From Gammaproteobacteria bacterium (GTDB lineage: Bacteria; Pseudomonadota; Gammaproteobacteria; Pseudomonadales; Azotimanducaceae), in the NCBI GenBank assembly GCA_009841615.1, contig VXLL01000003.1, positions 1 to 64,000 of the forward strand: DNA of 64,000 nt, written 5' to 3'. The position numbers and the translations under genes are program-made. The notes beneath the pieces were generated by a model. The model ran no database searches. It was not told the origin of the DNA and saw only the letters and a list, made by a program, of their open reading frames with translations. Shown here piece after piece: positions 37,008 to 47,606 of this stretch. Each line of letters opens with the position of its first letter. The stretch's first letter is position 1.

Positions 37008-37595
37008 CTATCCTAAACGGCGAGCGATTCGTTCCTTAGTCTCATCTTTAGCGGCTCGAGATTTCTTTAAGTGGACTAGCGTAGCTCCTGAACCACCTTG
37101 ATGTCTCGGCGCAGAGACGTAAGCGTTAACTTTTGGATGATGTTTAAGCCAGTGTGCCAAGTGACTCTTTAATTGTGCGGGAGGAGTACTTCGTAAGCCC
37201 ACACCATGAACGACGAGCACTGTGCGCAATCGTTTTTCCAGACTGGTTGAAATGAACTGTAACATGCAACGGAATGCCTCAGTCACACGAAGGTTGTGTA
37301 AGTCCAATTTGTCTTGGATTGGATATCGACCACTTCTCAATTTGGCCATAGTGTCTGGTTGTACTCCTTCAGCCTTCCACTCTAAGTGGTCATGCGGTTC
37401 GACGAAGTCTAGTTCGACTGGTTGTGCTTCCAGCAGATCTTCGGTCGAAGCCTCCATGATGGCGTTGGTTCGTGCGCGTGCTCGATTTGTTTGTTGGTTC
37501 TTAGATTGCTTTTGTACCTCCGCACGAGGTGTATTTGCTAAAGCTTGAACATCTGCAAGTTCTTGCTCAAAAATAGAACGTTTTTTGTCTGACAT
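37008..37595 (-). CDS. Smr-domain protein
   Basis: 195 residues from the ATG at 37595; a GTG at 37607 in the same frame is also possible. The N-terminus is charged and disordered-looking. The C-terminal Smr domain (~100-185) has LDLHNLRVTEA, VLVVHGVGLRS (HGxG) and GGSGATLVHLK. SmrB-type proteins cut mRNA at collided ribosomes. This one is in the small proteobacterial Smr group, so a nuclease role on RNA is likely but the branching-DNA role of other Smr proteins cannot be ruled out. Confidence 0.85.
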   Translation of the reverse strand: MSDKKRSIFEQELADVQALANTPRAEVQKQSKNQQTNRARARTNAIMEASTEDLLEAQPVELDFVEPHDHLEWKAEGVQPDTMAKLRSGRYPIQDKLDLHNLRVTEAFRCMLQFISTSLEKRLRTVLVVHGVGLRSTPPAQLKSHLAHWLKHHPKVNAYVSAPRHQGGSGATLVHLKKSRAAKDETKERIARRLG

Positions 37596-37745
37596 TTCGG
37601 TGTTCACTATTTCAGTGTCGGTACGGACGATTCAATACACATTGATTGATCGCGAGAAGTTTACACACATTGAATCTTTGCTTATCTTTTCAGAGAAGGC
37701 TGGCACCAAGTAACATTTGTTCCTCATTCTCTTTTTCAGAACTCT

Positions 37746-38936
37746 TTGGGTGGTTCGTTGCGTCTAAAAAGATTCTTGCGCTTAAGTCTGCGGATTTTGC
37801 TCCCAATCGTAATTCTCGGGATAGGCATTCTCGGTTTTCTTTTATTACGCGCGATCAAACCGGAGTTGCAAACCACTACCGAAGAAGCTCCTGCATATTT
37901 GGTAGCTGTTCAGACTGCTCAGAAACAACAGGTAAGGTATGAATTGACCTCACAAGGAACGGTCAGACCAAAGACATCTACCAGTATAGTATCCGAGGTC
38001 GCTGGTCGAGTATCGGAAATTTCGACGAAATTTGTTTCGGGTGGCTTTTTTAAAACCGACGAAACATTAGTACGAATTGACCCGCGAAACTACGAAACGT
38101 CACTTAAACGTGCTGAACTAGCCCTAGCCCGTGCACGCGTACGAGTGGATACCGAGCGCGCTCTTTCCGGCTATGCGAAGGAAGACTGGGAGCAGTTTAT
38201 TGCAGACAATAATTCATCCGGCAACCCCACCGAACTGACTCTTCGAAGACCACAACTCGCAGAAGTGTTAGCCGAATACAGTGTTGCTGAAGCGGAGATG
38301 AAACAAGCAGAGGACGATCTTGCACGTACTACTGTAAATGCCCCTTACCGAGGTTTAATTCTGGAAAAGAAAGTAGATGTAGGACAATACGTTGGAATCG
38401 GAACACCTCTCGCAAGTGCAGTTGCCATAGACATTGCCGAAGTACGATTACCCATTTCCCTAAACGATTTGGAGTTCCTTACTCTCCCTGAACGCCCAGG
38501 TAGTTCTCACGTAGCTGTGCAGCTACATGCGACGTTAGGTGGATCAGTGTCCTATTGGGACGCGATGATTGTGCGAACCGAAGGTGTGATTGATACACAA
38601 TCGAGAGTCATTCACGCGGTCGCAGAAGTCTTGGATCCTTACGATTTTGAGGGTAGGGGCAGAGAATTGTTGCGTTTTGGTACTTTCGTTCGCGCCACAA
38701 TTCAGGGCAACGACGCGGGTGAACTGTTTGTAGTTCCTCGGCATGCGGTCTATCAGGGTTCGCAAGTATGGATTGTTAACTCGGATAACACCATTGCACC
38801 GCGAACTGTAACTGTAGTGCGTTTTGACGACGACTATGCGTACATCAGCGAAGGATTGGATAGTGGGGACGTCTATTGCGTTACTCCCATTGATCGTCCG
38901 TTACCTGGCATGAAGGTGAAGATCAGTGGCAAATGA
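37746..38936 (+). CDS. RND efflux adaptor (membrane fusion protein), system 1
   Basis: 396 residues if it starts at the TTG at 37746; the start is uncertain. N-terminal membrane helix (~12-35), then beta-barrel, lipoyl (TSTSIVSEVAGRVSEI..GGFFKTDETLVRIDP) and alpha-hairpin (~115-195) domains of the HlyD/AcrA group, and a C-terminal membrane-proximal domain (VVPRHAVYQGSQVWIVN). It bridges the RND pump to an outer-membrane channel. The pump gene follows with an 11-base overlap. No outer-membrane factor is nearby. Confidence 0.88.
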   Translation: MGGSLRLKRFLRLSLRILLPIVILGIGILGFLLLRAIKPELQTTTEEAPAYLVAVQTAQKQQVRYELTSQGTVRPKTSTSIVSEVAGRVSEISTKFVSGGFFKTDETLVRIDPRNYETSLKRAELALARARVRVDTERALSGYAKEDWEQFIADNNSSGNPTELTLRRPQLAEVLAEYSVAEAEMKQAEDDLARTTVNAPYRGLILEKKVDVGQYVGIGTPLASAVAIDIAEVRLPISLNDLEFLTLPERPGSSHVAVQLHATLGGSVSYWDAMIVRTEGVIDTQSRVIHAVAEVLDPYDFEGRGRELLRFGTFVRATIQGNDAGELFVVPRHAVYQGSQVWIVNSDNTIAPRTVTVVRFDDDYAYISEGLDSGDVYCVTPIDRPLPGMKVKISGK

Positions 38937-41900
38937 TGGTCACGATGACTCGGGCGAAGGTCTACAGAACCAACAGCTCCCTGTAGCTAAAGAGAAATCG
39001 AATCTGCCGGCCAAGATGGTGGATTCGGATTCAACGACCTATTTAGTTCGACCTTCTGAAGGCATCATTGGTTGGTTCGCGCGTAATCACGTTGCCGCTA
39101 ATCTTCTAATGATTGCAATTCTTGGTGCGGGTGTGTACATGTTGTTTACAGGCATACAAAAAGAAACTATGCCTTCGTGGTCTTTCGGGCAGATATCTAT
39201 TTACATACCGTTTCGCGGGGCGAGTCCGGAAGAAGTGGAAGAAGGTATCCTTTATAAGGTCGAGGAAGCGGTGCGCTCGGTTGAAGGGGTGGGCGATGTA
39301 TCCTCGGAAGCTTCCGAAGGCGCGGGTAGAGTCTTCGTTGAAGTTGCGAGCAATTACGAGGTTGATGTAGTGATCGACGAAGTGAAGCTCGTCGTGGACT
39401 CTATTTCAAATTTGCCGAGTGACGCTGATCGTCCGATTATTCGAGAAAGACAAGGCTTTCGGTCTGGAGCATTGTATGTTCAGATTTACGGGGAGTTAGA
39501 TTTCTTCACGCTACAAGACATCGCAGGAGACATCCGAAACGAAATTTTGGAACTCCCGGTAGTGTCACAGGCCTCCATTCAAGGCGCACGTTCTTCCGAG
39601 ATTAGTATCGAAATTCCAGAAGAGAACTTGAGGAAGTATGAATTAACGCTCAGCCAAGTAGCCCAATTAATTCGACTCTGGTCCGTTGATTTAGCTGGTG
39701 GTGGTATCAGAACAGAGGGAGGGTATGTGCGCGTCCGAGCGACTGGACAAGCAAATACAGCTGAAGATTACGAAGATATTGTGCTACTCACTCGTCCGGA
39801 TGGTAGTGTTCTCAGGTTAGGGGACATTGGCACGGTCGTCGATAACTACTCCGAGACTGACTTTTGGTCGTTCTTTAATGGCCAGCCGACTATTGGTATA
39901 TCAGTTGATGCTCGAGATGGCGAAGATGTTTTGGCAATTTCTAAAGCTGTACGGGAGTACGTTGACCAACGGAAACAGACTTTGCCGCCTTCGGTGCAAC
40001 TTGACTACTTTGGTGATTCCACTCACTACCTAAATGACCGATTAAACATGATGTTGAAGAACATCATGTTTGGCGCAATATTGGTGTTCATACTCTTAGG
40101 GCTGTTCCTACACTTGCGTATCGCATTTTGGGTGTGCGTTGGTCTCCCCGTTGCCTTTCTTGGTGCTTTGTTCGTCCTTCCACTAGTCGGGGTAACGTTG
40201 AACCTTGTCAGTTTATTTGGGTTCATCCTAGTGATTGGAGTGGTGGTCGACGACGCGATCATCATCGCCGAGAGTGCATATGCGGAAACCGAACGTCGCG
40301 GCTATAACGTCGACAGCATTGTCCGTGGCGCGCGTCGAGTTGCTGTACCCGCAACGTTTGGCGTTCTCACGACCGTCGCCGCGTTTGCGCCAATGTTATT
40401 TGCACAAGGCGGTGTAACGGTATTTTTCCAGTCGATAGGCTGGGTCGTCATCATGTGTTTATTGTTTTCGTTAGTCGAATCGAAACTGATCCTGCCTTCG
40501 CACATGGCTCTCATGCAGTCCTCTCGTGGTAAAAGGCGCGGCATCGCGGACTATACGAACCATTTCTTAAAGCGATTCAGTAAGCACATCTATCTTCCTT
40601 CTTTGAAGCTATTGTTGCGGTATCGCTATGCCACACTCTGTGCATTTCTTGCGTTGCTATTACTTACGGTCGGTTTTTACCTAAGCCCCTTTCTGAAAAA
40701 GAGCTTCTTTCCGGAGTTTGAGAATGACTTCGTGTTTGTGAACGCAACCATCATGGAAGGATTAAGCGATGAATACATCGTTGACGTAACCGAAGCGATC
40801 ATGGAGGCGATGCATGCGACTAACACCGAAATTGTGGCTGAGACAGGTGCAAAAGAGAAACCGATACAGCACGTGTTTGCTTTTATTGCTGACGATACTT
40901 CGGCAAGTCTAACCGCTGAGCTTGCAAAACCAGAAAACCGGACACTGCGACCCACAGATATTGCAAGTCGTTGGCGCTCGAAAGTAGGGAATATCGCTGG
41001 TACCACGGAATTGCAATTTTCCGCCGAACAGCGCTTCCATAGTGGTGCTCCCTTAGAGTTTGACTTAACTGGGAAAAACTTTGACGCTCTTGATGCGGCT
41101 GCGGAGGAACTCGCACAGAAGTTGGCTGAGTATGACGGAGTGTACGAAATTCGAACACCGATTGGTACCGGCCCCGATGAGATAAAACTTGAAGTCAAAC
41201 CAGACGGTAAGGCGACCGGATTAACACTTAGTAGCTTAGCAATGCAAGTACGTGAAGCATTCTTTGGAATCGAAGCACAACGCATACAACGCGGTGAAAG
41301 TGAATATCGCGTTATCGTGCGTTATCCCGAAGCCGAGCGAACTTCCATTGGCAATCTTGAGAACATGTGGGTTCGACTACCCGATGGAACCTCGACGCTC
41401 TTTCATTCGGTAGCAGACTATTCAATTGAACCTGGCTACGGGACCATTCGTCGAATCAATGGGAAACGAACTGTATCCGTGTCCGCAGAAGTCGACCGAG
41501 CAAAGATCGATCCCTTTGTTGTTTATCAAGACTTACAGGAGCACTATTTTCCGTTCTTAAGAACTCAGTTTTCTAGTGTGGATATTCAAGAAGCTGGTTC
41601 AGTTCAAGATCAGATGCTTGCGTTGGAGGAATTAGGCCTTGCGTTTCTGGTTGCGCTATTATCAATTTATGTGCTCCTAGCTATCCCGCTTCGATCCTAC
41701 CTCCAGCCATTCATCATCATGAGCGTGATTCCCTTTGGATTTATTGGAGCTGTCGTAGGTCATGTGATCTTGAACGTGAGTTTTAACATGGTGTCGATGA
41801 TAGGTTGTATCGCGCTGACCGGTGTGGTAGTAAACGACAGTTTAATCCTAGTCCATTACTTCAATCGCGAGCGTAGAACGGAAAACAGGTCAGTGTTACA

Positions 41901-42195
41901 CGCGATACTGCGCGCTGGCAAAGCGAGACTACGAGCTATTATTCTGACATCGCTCACGACGTTTTTTGGATTGGTACCAATACTCTTGGAACAATCACTT
42001 CAGGCAAAAATTGTTGCGAATATGGCGATTTCGCTAGCGTTTGGAATTCTGTTTGCGACACTGATCACTTTGGTTTTAGTACCGGTGTTATTGCGAATAG
42101 GTGCAGACATCGTGCGCGTTAAAGACGCGGACTTGGTGCTAAATGATGATGTCGGCCGTGACGTAAGCACGGTCGCCGCACCTGCTGGTGGTTAA
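38926..42195 (+). CDS. RND efflux pump permease, system 1
   Basis: 1089 residues from a GTG overlapping the adaptor gene. Twelve membrane helices and two large periplasmic loops as in AcrB-type HAE pumps. Helix 4 carries the proton-relay pair in VIGVVVDDAIIIAES (near residue 440). Also FGxLTTVAAFAPML and ALTGVVVNDSLILV (helix 10). The long hydrophilic N-terminus (~45 residues) before the first helix is unusual. It expels drugs or other small molecules using the proton gradient; substrate unknown. Confidence 0.92.
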   Translation: MANDGHDDSGEGLQNQQLPVAKEKSNLPAKMVDSDSTTYLVRPSEGIIGWFARNHVAANLLMIAILGAGVYMLFTGIQKETMPSWSFGQISIYIPFRGASPEEVEEGILYKVEEAVRSVEGVGDVSSEASEGAGRVFVEVASNYEVDVVIDEVKLVVDSISNLPSDADRPIIRERQGFRSGALYVQIYGELDFFTLQDIAGDIRNEILELPVVSQASIQGARSSEISIEIPEENLRKYELTLSQVAQLIRLWSVDLAGGGIRTEGGYVRVRATGQANTAEDYEDIVLLTRPDGSVLRLGDIGTVVDNYSETDFWSFFNGQPTIGISVDARDGEDVLAISKAVREYVDQRKQTLPPSVQLDYFGDSTHYLNDRLNMMLKNIMFGAILVFILLGLFLHLRIAFWVCVGLPVAFLGALFVLPLVGVTLNLVSLFGFILVIGVVVDDAIIIAESAYAETERRGYNVDSIVRGARRVAVPATFGVLTTVAAFAPMLFAQGGVTVFFQSIGWVVIMCLLFSLVESKLILPSHMALMQSSRGKRRGIADYTNHFLKRFSKHIYLPSLKLLLRYRYATLCAFLALLLLTVGFYLSPFLKKSFFPEFENDFVFVNATIMEGLSDEYIVDVTEAIMEAMHATNTEIVAETGAKEKPIQHVFAFIADDTSASLTAELAKPENRTLRPTDIASRWRSKVGNIAGTTELQFSAEQRFHSGAPLEFDLTGKNFDALDAAAEELAQKLAEYDGVYEIRTPIGTGPDEIKLEVKPDGKATGLTLSSLAMQVREAFFGIEAQRIQRGESEYRVIVRYPEAERTSIGNLENMWVRLPDGTSTLFHSVADYSIEPGYGTIRRINGKRTVSVSAEVDRAKIDPFVVYQDLQEHYFPFLRTQFSSVDIQEAGSVQDQMLALEELGLAFLVALLSIYVLLAIPLRSYLQPFIIMSVIPFGFIGAVVGHVILNVSFNMVSMIGCIALTGVVVNDSLILVHYFNRERRTENRSVLHAILRAGKARLRAIILTSLTTFFGLVPILLEQSLQAKIVANMAISLAFGILFATLITLVLVPVLLRIGADIVRVKDADLVLNDDVGRDVSTVAAPAGG

Positions 42196-42482
42196 AGTAT
42201 GGTTTTATTGAATACGGTTCGTTGGTTTACTCTTATCTGTAGTGTGTGTTTCACACAGTCGTACCGTGCTTCGACATAGCTGTGCTCTTCCCAATAGAGT
42301 TCAATGTTGCTCGACACAAGCAGGATTTCAGAGCTTTCATCAAGAGTCCCTTTTTTTCGCAAACAATTCGCCACATAAAGTCGCAATTCGTTGTTACGTA
42401 GTACCGTCACTGTGCACGACTTGTGCCCTACTGGGATGTTGACGGAATAGACAGGTTCAACCGGTGGTACCGGCGAGGACAT
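42192..42482 (-). CDS. Small conserved-looking protein of unknown function
   Basis: 96 residues, no signal or membrane segment. Predominantly beta pattern (VYSVNIPVGHKSCTVTVLRNNELRLYVANCLRKKG...IELYWEEHSYVEARY). It reads like a real cytoplasmic domain by composition, but I recognise no family. Its stop overlaps the RND pump stop by 4 bases; it follows yccA on the same strand. Confidence 0.5.
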   Translation of the reverse strand: MSSPVPPVEPVYSVNIPVGHKSCTVTVLRNNELRLYVANCLRKKGTLDESSEILLVSSNIELYWEEHSYVEARYDCVKHTLQIRVNQRTVFNKTIL

Positions 42483-42555
42483 TTACTGTGACCTAGAGCT
42501 AAGAAACAGAAAGTTTCGGATCTAAGGGCGCATTTCAGTGTTCTGTGTGGCTGGG

Positions 42556-43221
42556 TTATTCTCTCCCCGAGAATATCGCTAGAAGCTGAAGAATGTACAT
42601 GAACAGTATCCATAATCCGGCGAACAAGGTAGTCGCGGCGATGATATAGTTGCGTTCGCCCCCGAGCACTATCTGACTCGTTTGAAATAAGATCAATGCT
42701 GATGCAAAGATGATCATGAACCCACTGATCAACATTTCAAACGGCGAAAAATCTACACCGAAGATCTTTAGGATGATCACTCCCAAAATAGCGAACATAG
42801 AAATAGTGAGGAACTGTCCAAGCCAACTGAAGTCAGCGCGTCTGACGATCGTGTACATAGACAATCCTACAAATGTAGCGGCAGTGATCCCCAATGCTTG
42901 AGTGATCAGCATCGAGTTAATCTGTAGTACAGCAGCAATTAATGGTGCGCCGATCCAACCAAGGAACGCCGCATAGACGAAGCTCAATAGAAGCCCAACG
43001 GGGCTTTGCGCGGTTGCTTGGATAGCGAAGGGTAGCGCGAAGATACCGACCAACATTATCCAGAAAGGAGGTAGCCAATTCATTTGAACCGCAATTACTG
43101 TTGCCCCCGCGCAAACGGCGATCATCAACGCTAGCAACATGTAGGTATTGCGGAGAACACTGTTGATCTCGACGGCTTGTTCTCTCGTGCGAATTACCTG
43201 AGACGCAGCTATTAACGGCAT
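42556..43221 (-). CDS. YccA / Bax inhibitor-1 family membrane protein
   Basis: 221 residues with seven predicted membrane helices. N-terminal RNTYMLLALMIAVCAG and the C-terminal signature AATTLFAGLWILFMYILQLL, plus SFVYAAFLGW and FVGLSMYTIV, place it in the UPF0005/BI-1 group. YccA relatives interact with the FtsH protease and can block it; this role is inferred from the family. Confidence 0.9.
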   Translation of the reverse strand: MPLIAASQVIRTREQAVEINSVLRNTYMLLALMIAVCAGATVIAVQMNWLPPFWIMLVGIFALPFAIQATAQSPVGLLLSFVYAAFLGWIGAPLIAAVLQINSMLITQALGITAATFVGLSMYTIVRRADFSWLGQFLTISMFAILGVIILKIFGVDFSPFEMLISGFMIIFASALILFQTSQIVLGGERNYIIAATTLFAGLWILFMYILQLLAIFSGRE

Positions 43222-43488
43222 ATTTAGGACCTTTTTAGATTTAGTGAAAATTGTTTGCTTATATTATGTTTACTCTATTCAAATTCGGTAGTGTCTCAGT
43301 TTCAAACCTGAGCTATTTCGGAGCTAGACATGGATGCCCAACCCCCACGCTTCATCGAAGACCGCTGAAGACTCAATAGCACCTAGTCTGACACCTTCTC
43401 CACGATTGACGAAGAAGTACCTCTCCTCCGATGTTTAACTCATCTGTAAACATATACAAGATTATAGTCATAAATTTAAGCTAAGACA
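43222..43488. other. Intergenic region between yccA and putA
   Basis: AT-rich near 43235-43290, probably holding the yccA promoter on the minus strand; no clear box pair. Nothing else recognised. Confidence 0.25.
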
Positions 43489-46400
43489 CTACGAGAGCTT
43501 CATGAGCGTTAGGTTGCCGCCCGTTGCCGTCTCATTGCGAGTGACGACGCGTTCCACCAGAAATCTGGTCAGATATAGTGGTCCTCCAGCTTTCGGTCCT
43601 GTTCCGGATAAACCCTCGCCTCCAAAAGGTTGAGTTCCCACGACTGCTCCAGTCATGGTCCTATTGACGTACATGTTTCCGACTTTCATGTTTGTCGTGA
43701 ATCGCTCTATGGTGGAGTTGAGACGACTGTGGACCCCAAACGTTAGTCCGTATCCCAGCGCATTCGCTTGATCAATTACTTTCGCTACATCTCCCCTTTG
43801 ATATCGGTGAAACCCCAAAATCGGACCAAAGTGTTCGGTATTAAATTTTGTAATGTCCTTTACGTTTACGATCGTCGGTCGTACAAAATGTCCGTCTGCA
43901 GCGATTTCGGACTGGTGGGCATGTAGAACTTCATACTCTGCTGTAGCGTCTTCAAGTCCTTTCTTAGCTTCTGGGTCAATGACTGGTCCAACATCGACGG
44001 ACCAATCCGTCGGATCTCCCAGTTTTAGTGTGTCTATCGCGCCACAAATCATCTCTAGTAAAGTGTCTGCTATGTCGTCTTGAACGCACAATAAACGTAA
44101 AGCAGAGCATCGTTGGCCAGCACTCTTAAACGCTGAGTGAATAATGTCGTCGGTGGCATGTTCAAACTGCGCGGTAGAGTCAACAATCATGACGTTCACT
44201 CCACCAGTTTCGGCTATGAGCGGAGTCAAAGCGCTATCCTTCGCTGCAAGCGACCTATTGATCGCTCGTGCCGCGGTCTCAGACCCGGTAAAAGCAACCC
44301 CATTAACCCGTGGGTTTGCTACTAGCTCTTTACCAACATCGTCCCCTCCTGGGAGCACTGCAAATACACTAGGAGGAATTCCCGCAGATTTAATGGCGAG
44401 TTGAGTAAGTCTGAGTGCGATCAGGCTAGTCTGAGGTGCGGGTTTCGCCGCTACGGTGTTGCCGGTGACTAAAGCAGCAGCAATCGGTCCAACGAAAATC
44501 GAAGCCGGGAAATTCCACGGACTAATGCAGACGAACAATCCTCGTGGACAAAGTAAAAGATGGTTTGACTCTCCTGTTGGGGATGGTAGCTCTTTAGGAA
44601 CAAGCATGGTTCGCGCTTCTGCCGCGTAGTATCGGCAAAAATCCTCGGCTTCACGCAGCTCTGTAACCGCGTCTTCTACGGTTTTACCCGCTTCTCGTTG
44701 CAGCAATGCCGTTAGTTCAGAACGATGTTCATGAATCGCATCAGCCCATTTGACTATACGTTCGCAGCGATCAGCAACCTCTAGCCCAAACCAATCGTCT
44801 ACCGACTCGGATAGAGTTGCAAGGAGCGGGTCGATATCAGATACGTCAAATGAGGAAAAGAAACCGACTTCATCGGTGTTGTTAGCTGGATTTTTCACGA
44901 CTGTACCGGAGTCGCTCATGCTCCAGTTTTTGGTTAGCCAACCTTCAACTTCTTCTCGAAAGCGCGCACGCGTTATTTCATTTCCAAAGTCCACGCCGGT
45001 GGAATTGCTCCGCTGTTCTCCGTAGATATCTTTCGGTAATGGAATTTTAGGATGTTGATGCTCTCTTGCCGACAAAACCTGTGCTCGAGGATTTTGGCTA
45101 ACATCAGCGACACTCAAATCTTCATTGAAGATGCGATAGACGAAGTTTGAGGTAGCACCGTTTTCTAATAAACGACGCATGAGGTAGGGAACTAGATCTT
45201 CGTACACACCCACTGGGGAATATACTCGCACATTAGGACTCTCCAGGAAGTGCTGAGCCACTTCTTCGTACAGCAGTTCTCCCATCCCGTATAACCGTTG
45301 AAACTCAAACGCCTGACCTTGCGCTAGCGTACAAACGGTCGCGATCGTGTGCGCGTTATGGGTTGCAAATTGCGGAAACAATCTATCGGCGTGCTTGAAC
45401 AGACGTGGGATGCAAGCAAGATAACACAGATCGGTGTTCTCCTTACGGGTAAATACCGGGTAGGCTTCGAAACCATTCACCTGAGCAATCTTAATTTCAG
45501 TATCCCAATACGCGCCCTTTACTAATCTAACGTTGAGCTTGGTACGATATTGAGTGGCGAGATCCGCGAGCCAGTCTACCAAGCTTAGTGCTCGCTTAGC
45601 GTATGCTTGCACTACTACACCCAATCCGTCCCAGTCTTTAAGTTTCGAACTCGCAAGGAGTCTCTCTACTACCTTTAAATTAATTTCGAAACGATCACTT
45701 TCTTCTGCGTCTATTGTGACGTCGAGATTTGCCGCGGCTGCTTGTACACACAATTGTTCGGTTCTTGAGACCAACACCTCGACTGCCTCGTTTTCGTTGA
45801 GCGGATGTACTTTTGGATACAACGCAGTTAGCTTCACCGAAAGACTATGATCCAATGAGGGATTTTTCTTTTGAGATGTGGCGATTGCGTCTATCGCACC
45901 CATATAGGAGTCAAAATACCGATCGGATGCCGCAAATGTTCTCGCCCCTTCGCCCAACATGTCAAAAGAAGCGGGCTCTTTAGCACGCGCCAGGGCTCGT
46001 TGGATAGTTGAACCAGATACGAATGCGAGCGCGAGAAAGTTGACGACTGCAAGCATTATTCGCCGTAACCCAGCTTCAGGAACGCTCGATAGATTCTTGT
46101 CTAATTTGTCAATGTTCTGCCGCGCATCGCTAGGGAAAAAACGGCTGGTCATCTCCATCATCATAGTAGCTAGGTTCACAAGCATCGAACCACTTCGTTG
46201 CGAGTGTTTTCCCCAGTTCCCTTCTTGAAATTTCTCAAGGGTGAGAATGTCCGCGGTTCGTTTGTCCGGAACACGCAATAACGCTTCTACTAGTGAAAGA
46301 AGCGCAACTCCCTCATCGCTTGACAGTCCATATCGATGAAGAAATTTCTCGACGAACGGGACAGAGTGTTTTCGACTACGACACTGAGACACCAGTACGG

Positions 46401-46563
46401 ACGCATGCTTTGATATTTCTCCAGTTTGCTTGTTTGTTGGAGTAAAAGCTTCGATAAGTTCGTGGACGACTTCGTTTTCAGATCGAAGCAAATTTCGACT
46501 CATTTGAACGAACGACTCGTCGAGCGAGCTTGTCGCGGAACTTGACGGGCGCAATTCATTCAT
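43489..46563 (-). CDS. putA: PutA, bifunctional proline dehydrogenase / P5C dehydrogenase
   Basis: 1024 residues. It oxidises proline to glutamate in two steps at the inner membrane. The PRODH barrel (~165-480) has VSVKLTALYPKV-like strands, RLVKGAYWDTEIK and ATHNAHTIATV. The P5C dehydrogenase half (~540-1000) has ISPWNFPASIFVG, FTGSETAARAI, ETGGVNVMIVD and the catalytic Cys in SGQRCSALRLL. It is shorter than Escherichia PutA (about 1320) and lacks the N-terminal ribbon-helix-helix, so it should not repress its own gene. Confidence 0.96.
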   Translation of the reverse strand: MNELRPSSSATSSLDESFVQMSRNLLRSENEVVHELIEAFTPTNKQTGEISKHASVLVSQCRSRKHSVPFVEKFLHRYGLSSDEGVALLSLVEALLRVPDKRTADILTLEKFQEGNWGKHSQRSGSMLVNLATMMMEMTSRFFPSDARQNIDKLDKNLSSVPEAGLRRIMLAVVNFLALAFVSGSTIQRALARAKEPASFDMLGEGARTFAASDRYFDSYMGAIDAIATSQKKNPSLDHSLSVKLTALYPKVHPLNENEAVEVLVSRTEQLCVQAAAANLDVTIDAEESDRFEINLKVVERLLASSKLKDWDGLGVVVQAYAKRALSLVDWLADLATQYRTKLNVRLVKGAYWDTEIKIAQVNGFEAYPVFTRKENTDLCYLACIPRLFKHADRLFPQFATHNAHTIATVCTLAQGQAFEFQRLYGMGELLYEEVAQHFLESPNVRVYSPVGVYEDLVPYLMRRLLENGATSNFVYRIFNEDLSVADVSQNPRAQVLSAREHQHPKIPLPKDIYGEQRSNSTGVDFGNEITRARFREEVEGWLTKNWSMSDSGTVVKNPANNTDEVGFFSSFDVSDIDPLLATLSESVDDWFGLEVADRCERIVKWADAIHEHRSELTALLQREAGKTVEDAVTELREAEDFCRYYAAEARTMLVPKELPSPTGESNHLLLCPRGLFVCISPWNFPASIFVGPIAAALVTGNTVAAKPAPQTSLIALRLTQLAIKSAGIPPSVFAVLPGGDDVGKELVANPRVNGVAFTGSETAARAINRSLAAKDSALTPLIAETGGVNVMIVDSTAQFEHATDDIIHSAFKSAGQRCSALRLLCVQDDIADTLLEMICGAIDTLKLGDPTDWSVDVGPVIDPEAKKGLEDATAEYEVLHAHQSEIAADGHFVRPTIVNVKDITKFNTEHFGPILGFHRYQRGDVAKVIDQANALGYGLTFGVHSRLNSTIERFTTNMKVGNMYVNRTMTGAVVGTQPFGGEGLSGTGPKAGGPLYLTRFLVERVVTRNETATGGNLTLMKLS

Positions 46564-46783
46564 ATATTGGACTAAAAAACACTGTTTTGATGTGATATAA
46601 TCGGGGTAACTTGAGCATAACCAAAGCCAGGGTTCTGCGAATTAGGGCTCGAGTAACACGGTACGTTCAGAGACGGCAAATTGTTATGACAGATTATAAA
46701 ATTTGAATTCTTGTGTGTCCGTTGCGTTTTTTGAGTCTATTTCGAGCGAAACCTCAACAAATGCTAGAGATAAGCTAAGAATA

Positions 46784-47530
46784 ATGAATCAAGAGAAACT
46801 TGTTTATCGTAAGACAACAACAAACGTCGCTACTTTCGTCGTAATTGTCCTGCCTGTACTTCTAATGATTTCAGGTTGTACTTCGCTCAGTAAAGTGCAA
46901 TGCTTGGAAGGCGATTGGTACGAGATTGGTCTTGTTGATGGAGAGTCTGGGATGGAGTCGGCGCGGTTTGATGAATATGTGGACACTTGTGCGAAATACG
47001 ACGTGGTTCCAGATTTTGTGAAATATTCTGAAGGTCGAACGAAAGGATTGGAGATCTTTTGTACTCGCAGTAACGGGTATTCTGAGGGTCGTGAGGGTAG
47101 CGTGTACCGAAATGTTTGCTCCGGTATTTCTGAGGAACTTTTCTTAGTGGGATACTCGTTTGGCCACAAAGTTTACTCCGCGTTAGAGACTATCAATACT
47201 CTCAACAGCGAAATAAGCGAAAAAGCCAAGCAGATTAGGAATTGGGAGATTCAAGGAGACGAAATCTTAGATCTATCGTTTGCTGGAGCTAATGAAAGGG
47301 AACGGGATGCGGACGAACGAAACGAACTAAGCGACCAAGCTGCTGATTTGCAATCAGATATTACAGAAGCGAAAGCACAAGTTAAGGAATTACGAGATCG
47401 CAAAGCTGAAGCGATGATTGAATACCGAACAGCTGTCGACGAGGCTAATGAAAACGGTTTTCCGGAAGAGGCGACAATTGAATTCCCAGAAGTTAGCGAC
47501 GATGGTAAATTTATGGGCACCAATCCATAG
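46784..47530 (+). CDS. DUF2799 lipoprotein
   Basis: 248 residues from the ATG at 46784. The frame is open further upstream but this start gives a lipoprotein signal ending MISGC (Cys32). A DUF2799 domain follows (ECxEGDWYEIGLVDG-type motif as QCLEGDWYEIGLVDGES, DEYVDTCAKYDVVPD, GRTKGLEIFCTRSNGYSEGREG, YRNVCSG). The second half is a coiled coil (~150-225). Cell-envelope attachment is likely; function unknown. Confidence 0.82.
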   Translation: MNQEKLVYRKTTTNVATFVVIVLPVLLMISGCTSLSKVQCLEGDWYEIGLVDGESGMESARFDEYVDTCAKYDVVPDFVKYSEGRTKGLEIFCTRSNGYSEGREGSVYRNVCSGISEELFLVGYSFGHKVYSALETINTLNSEISEKAKQIRNWEIQGDEILDLSFAGANERERDADERNELSDQAADLQSDITEAKAQVKELRDRKAEAMIEYRTAVDEANENGFPEEATIEFPEVSDDGKFMGTNP

Positions 47531-47606
47531 AAACGGTATTAGCCGAGAACTTTGAACAGATCATAATTTATCAAAAGTTCGTTATTAAAATTACTTGCGA
47601 AAGTTA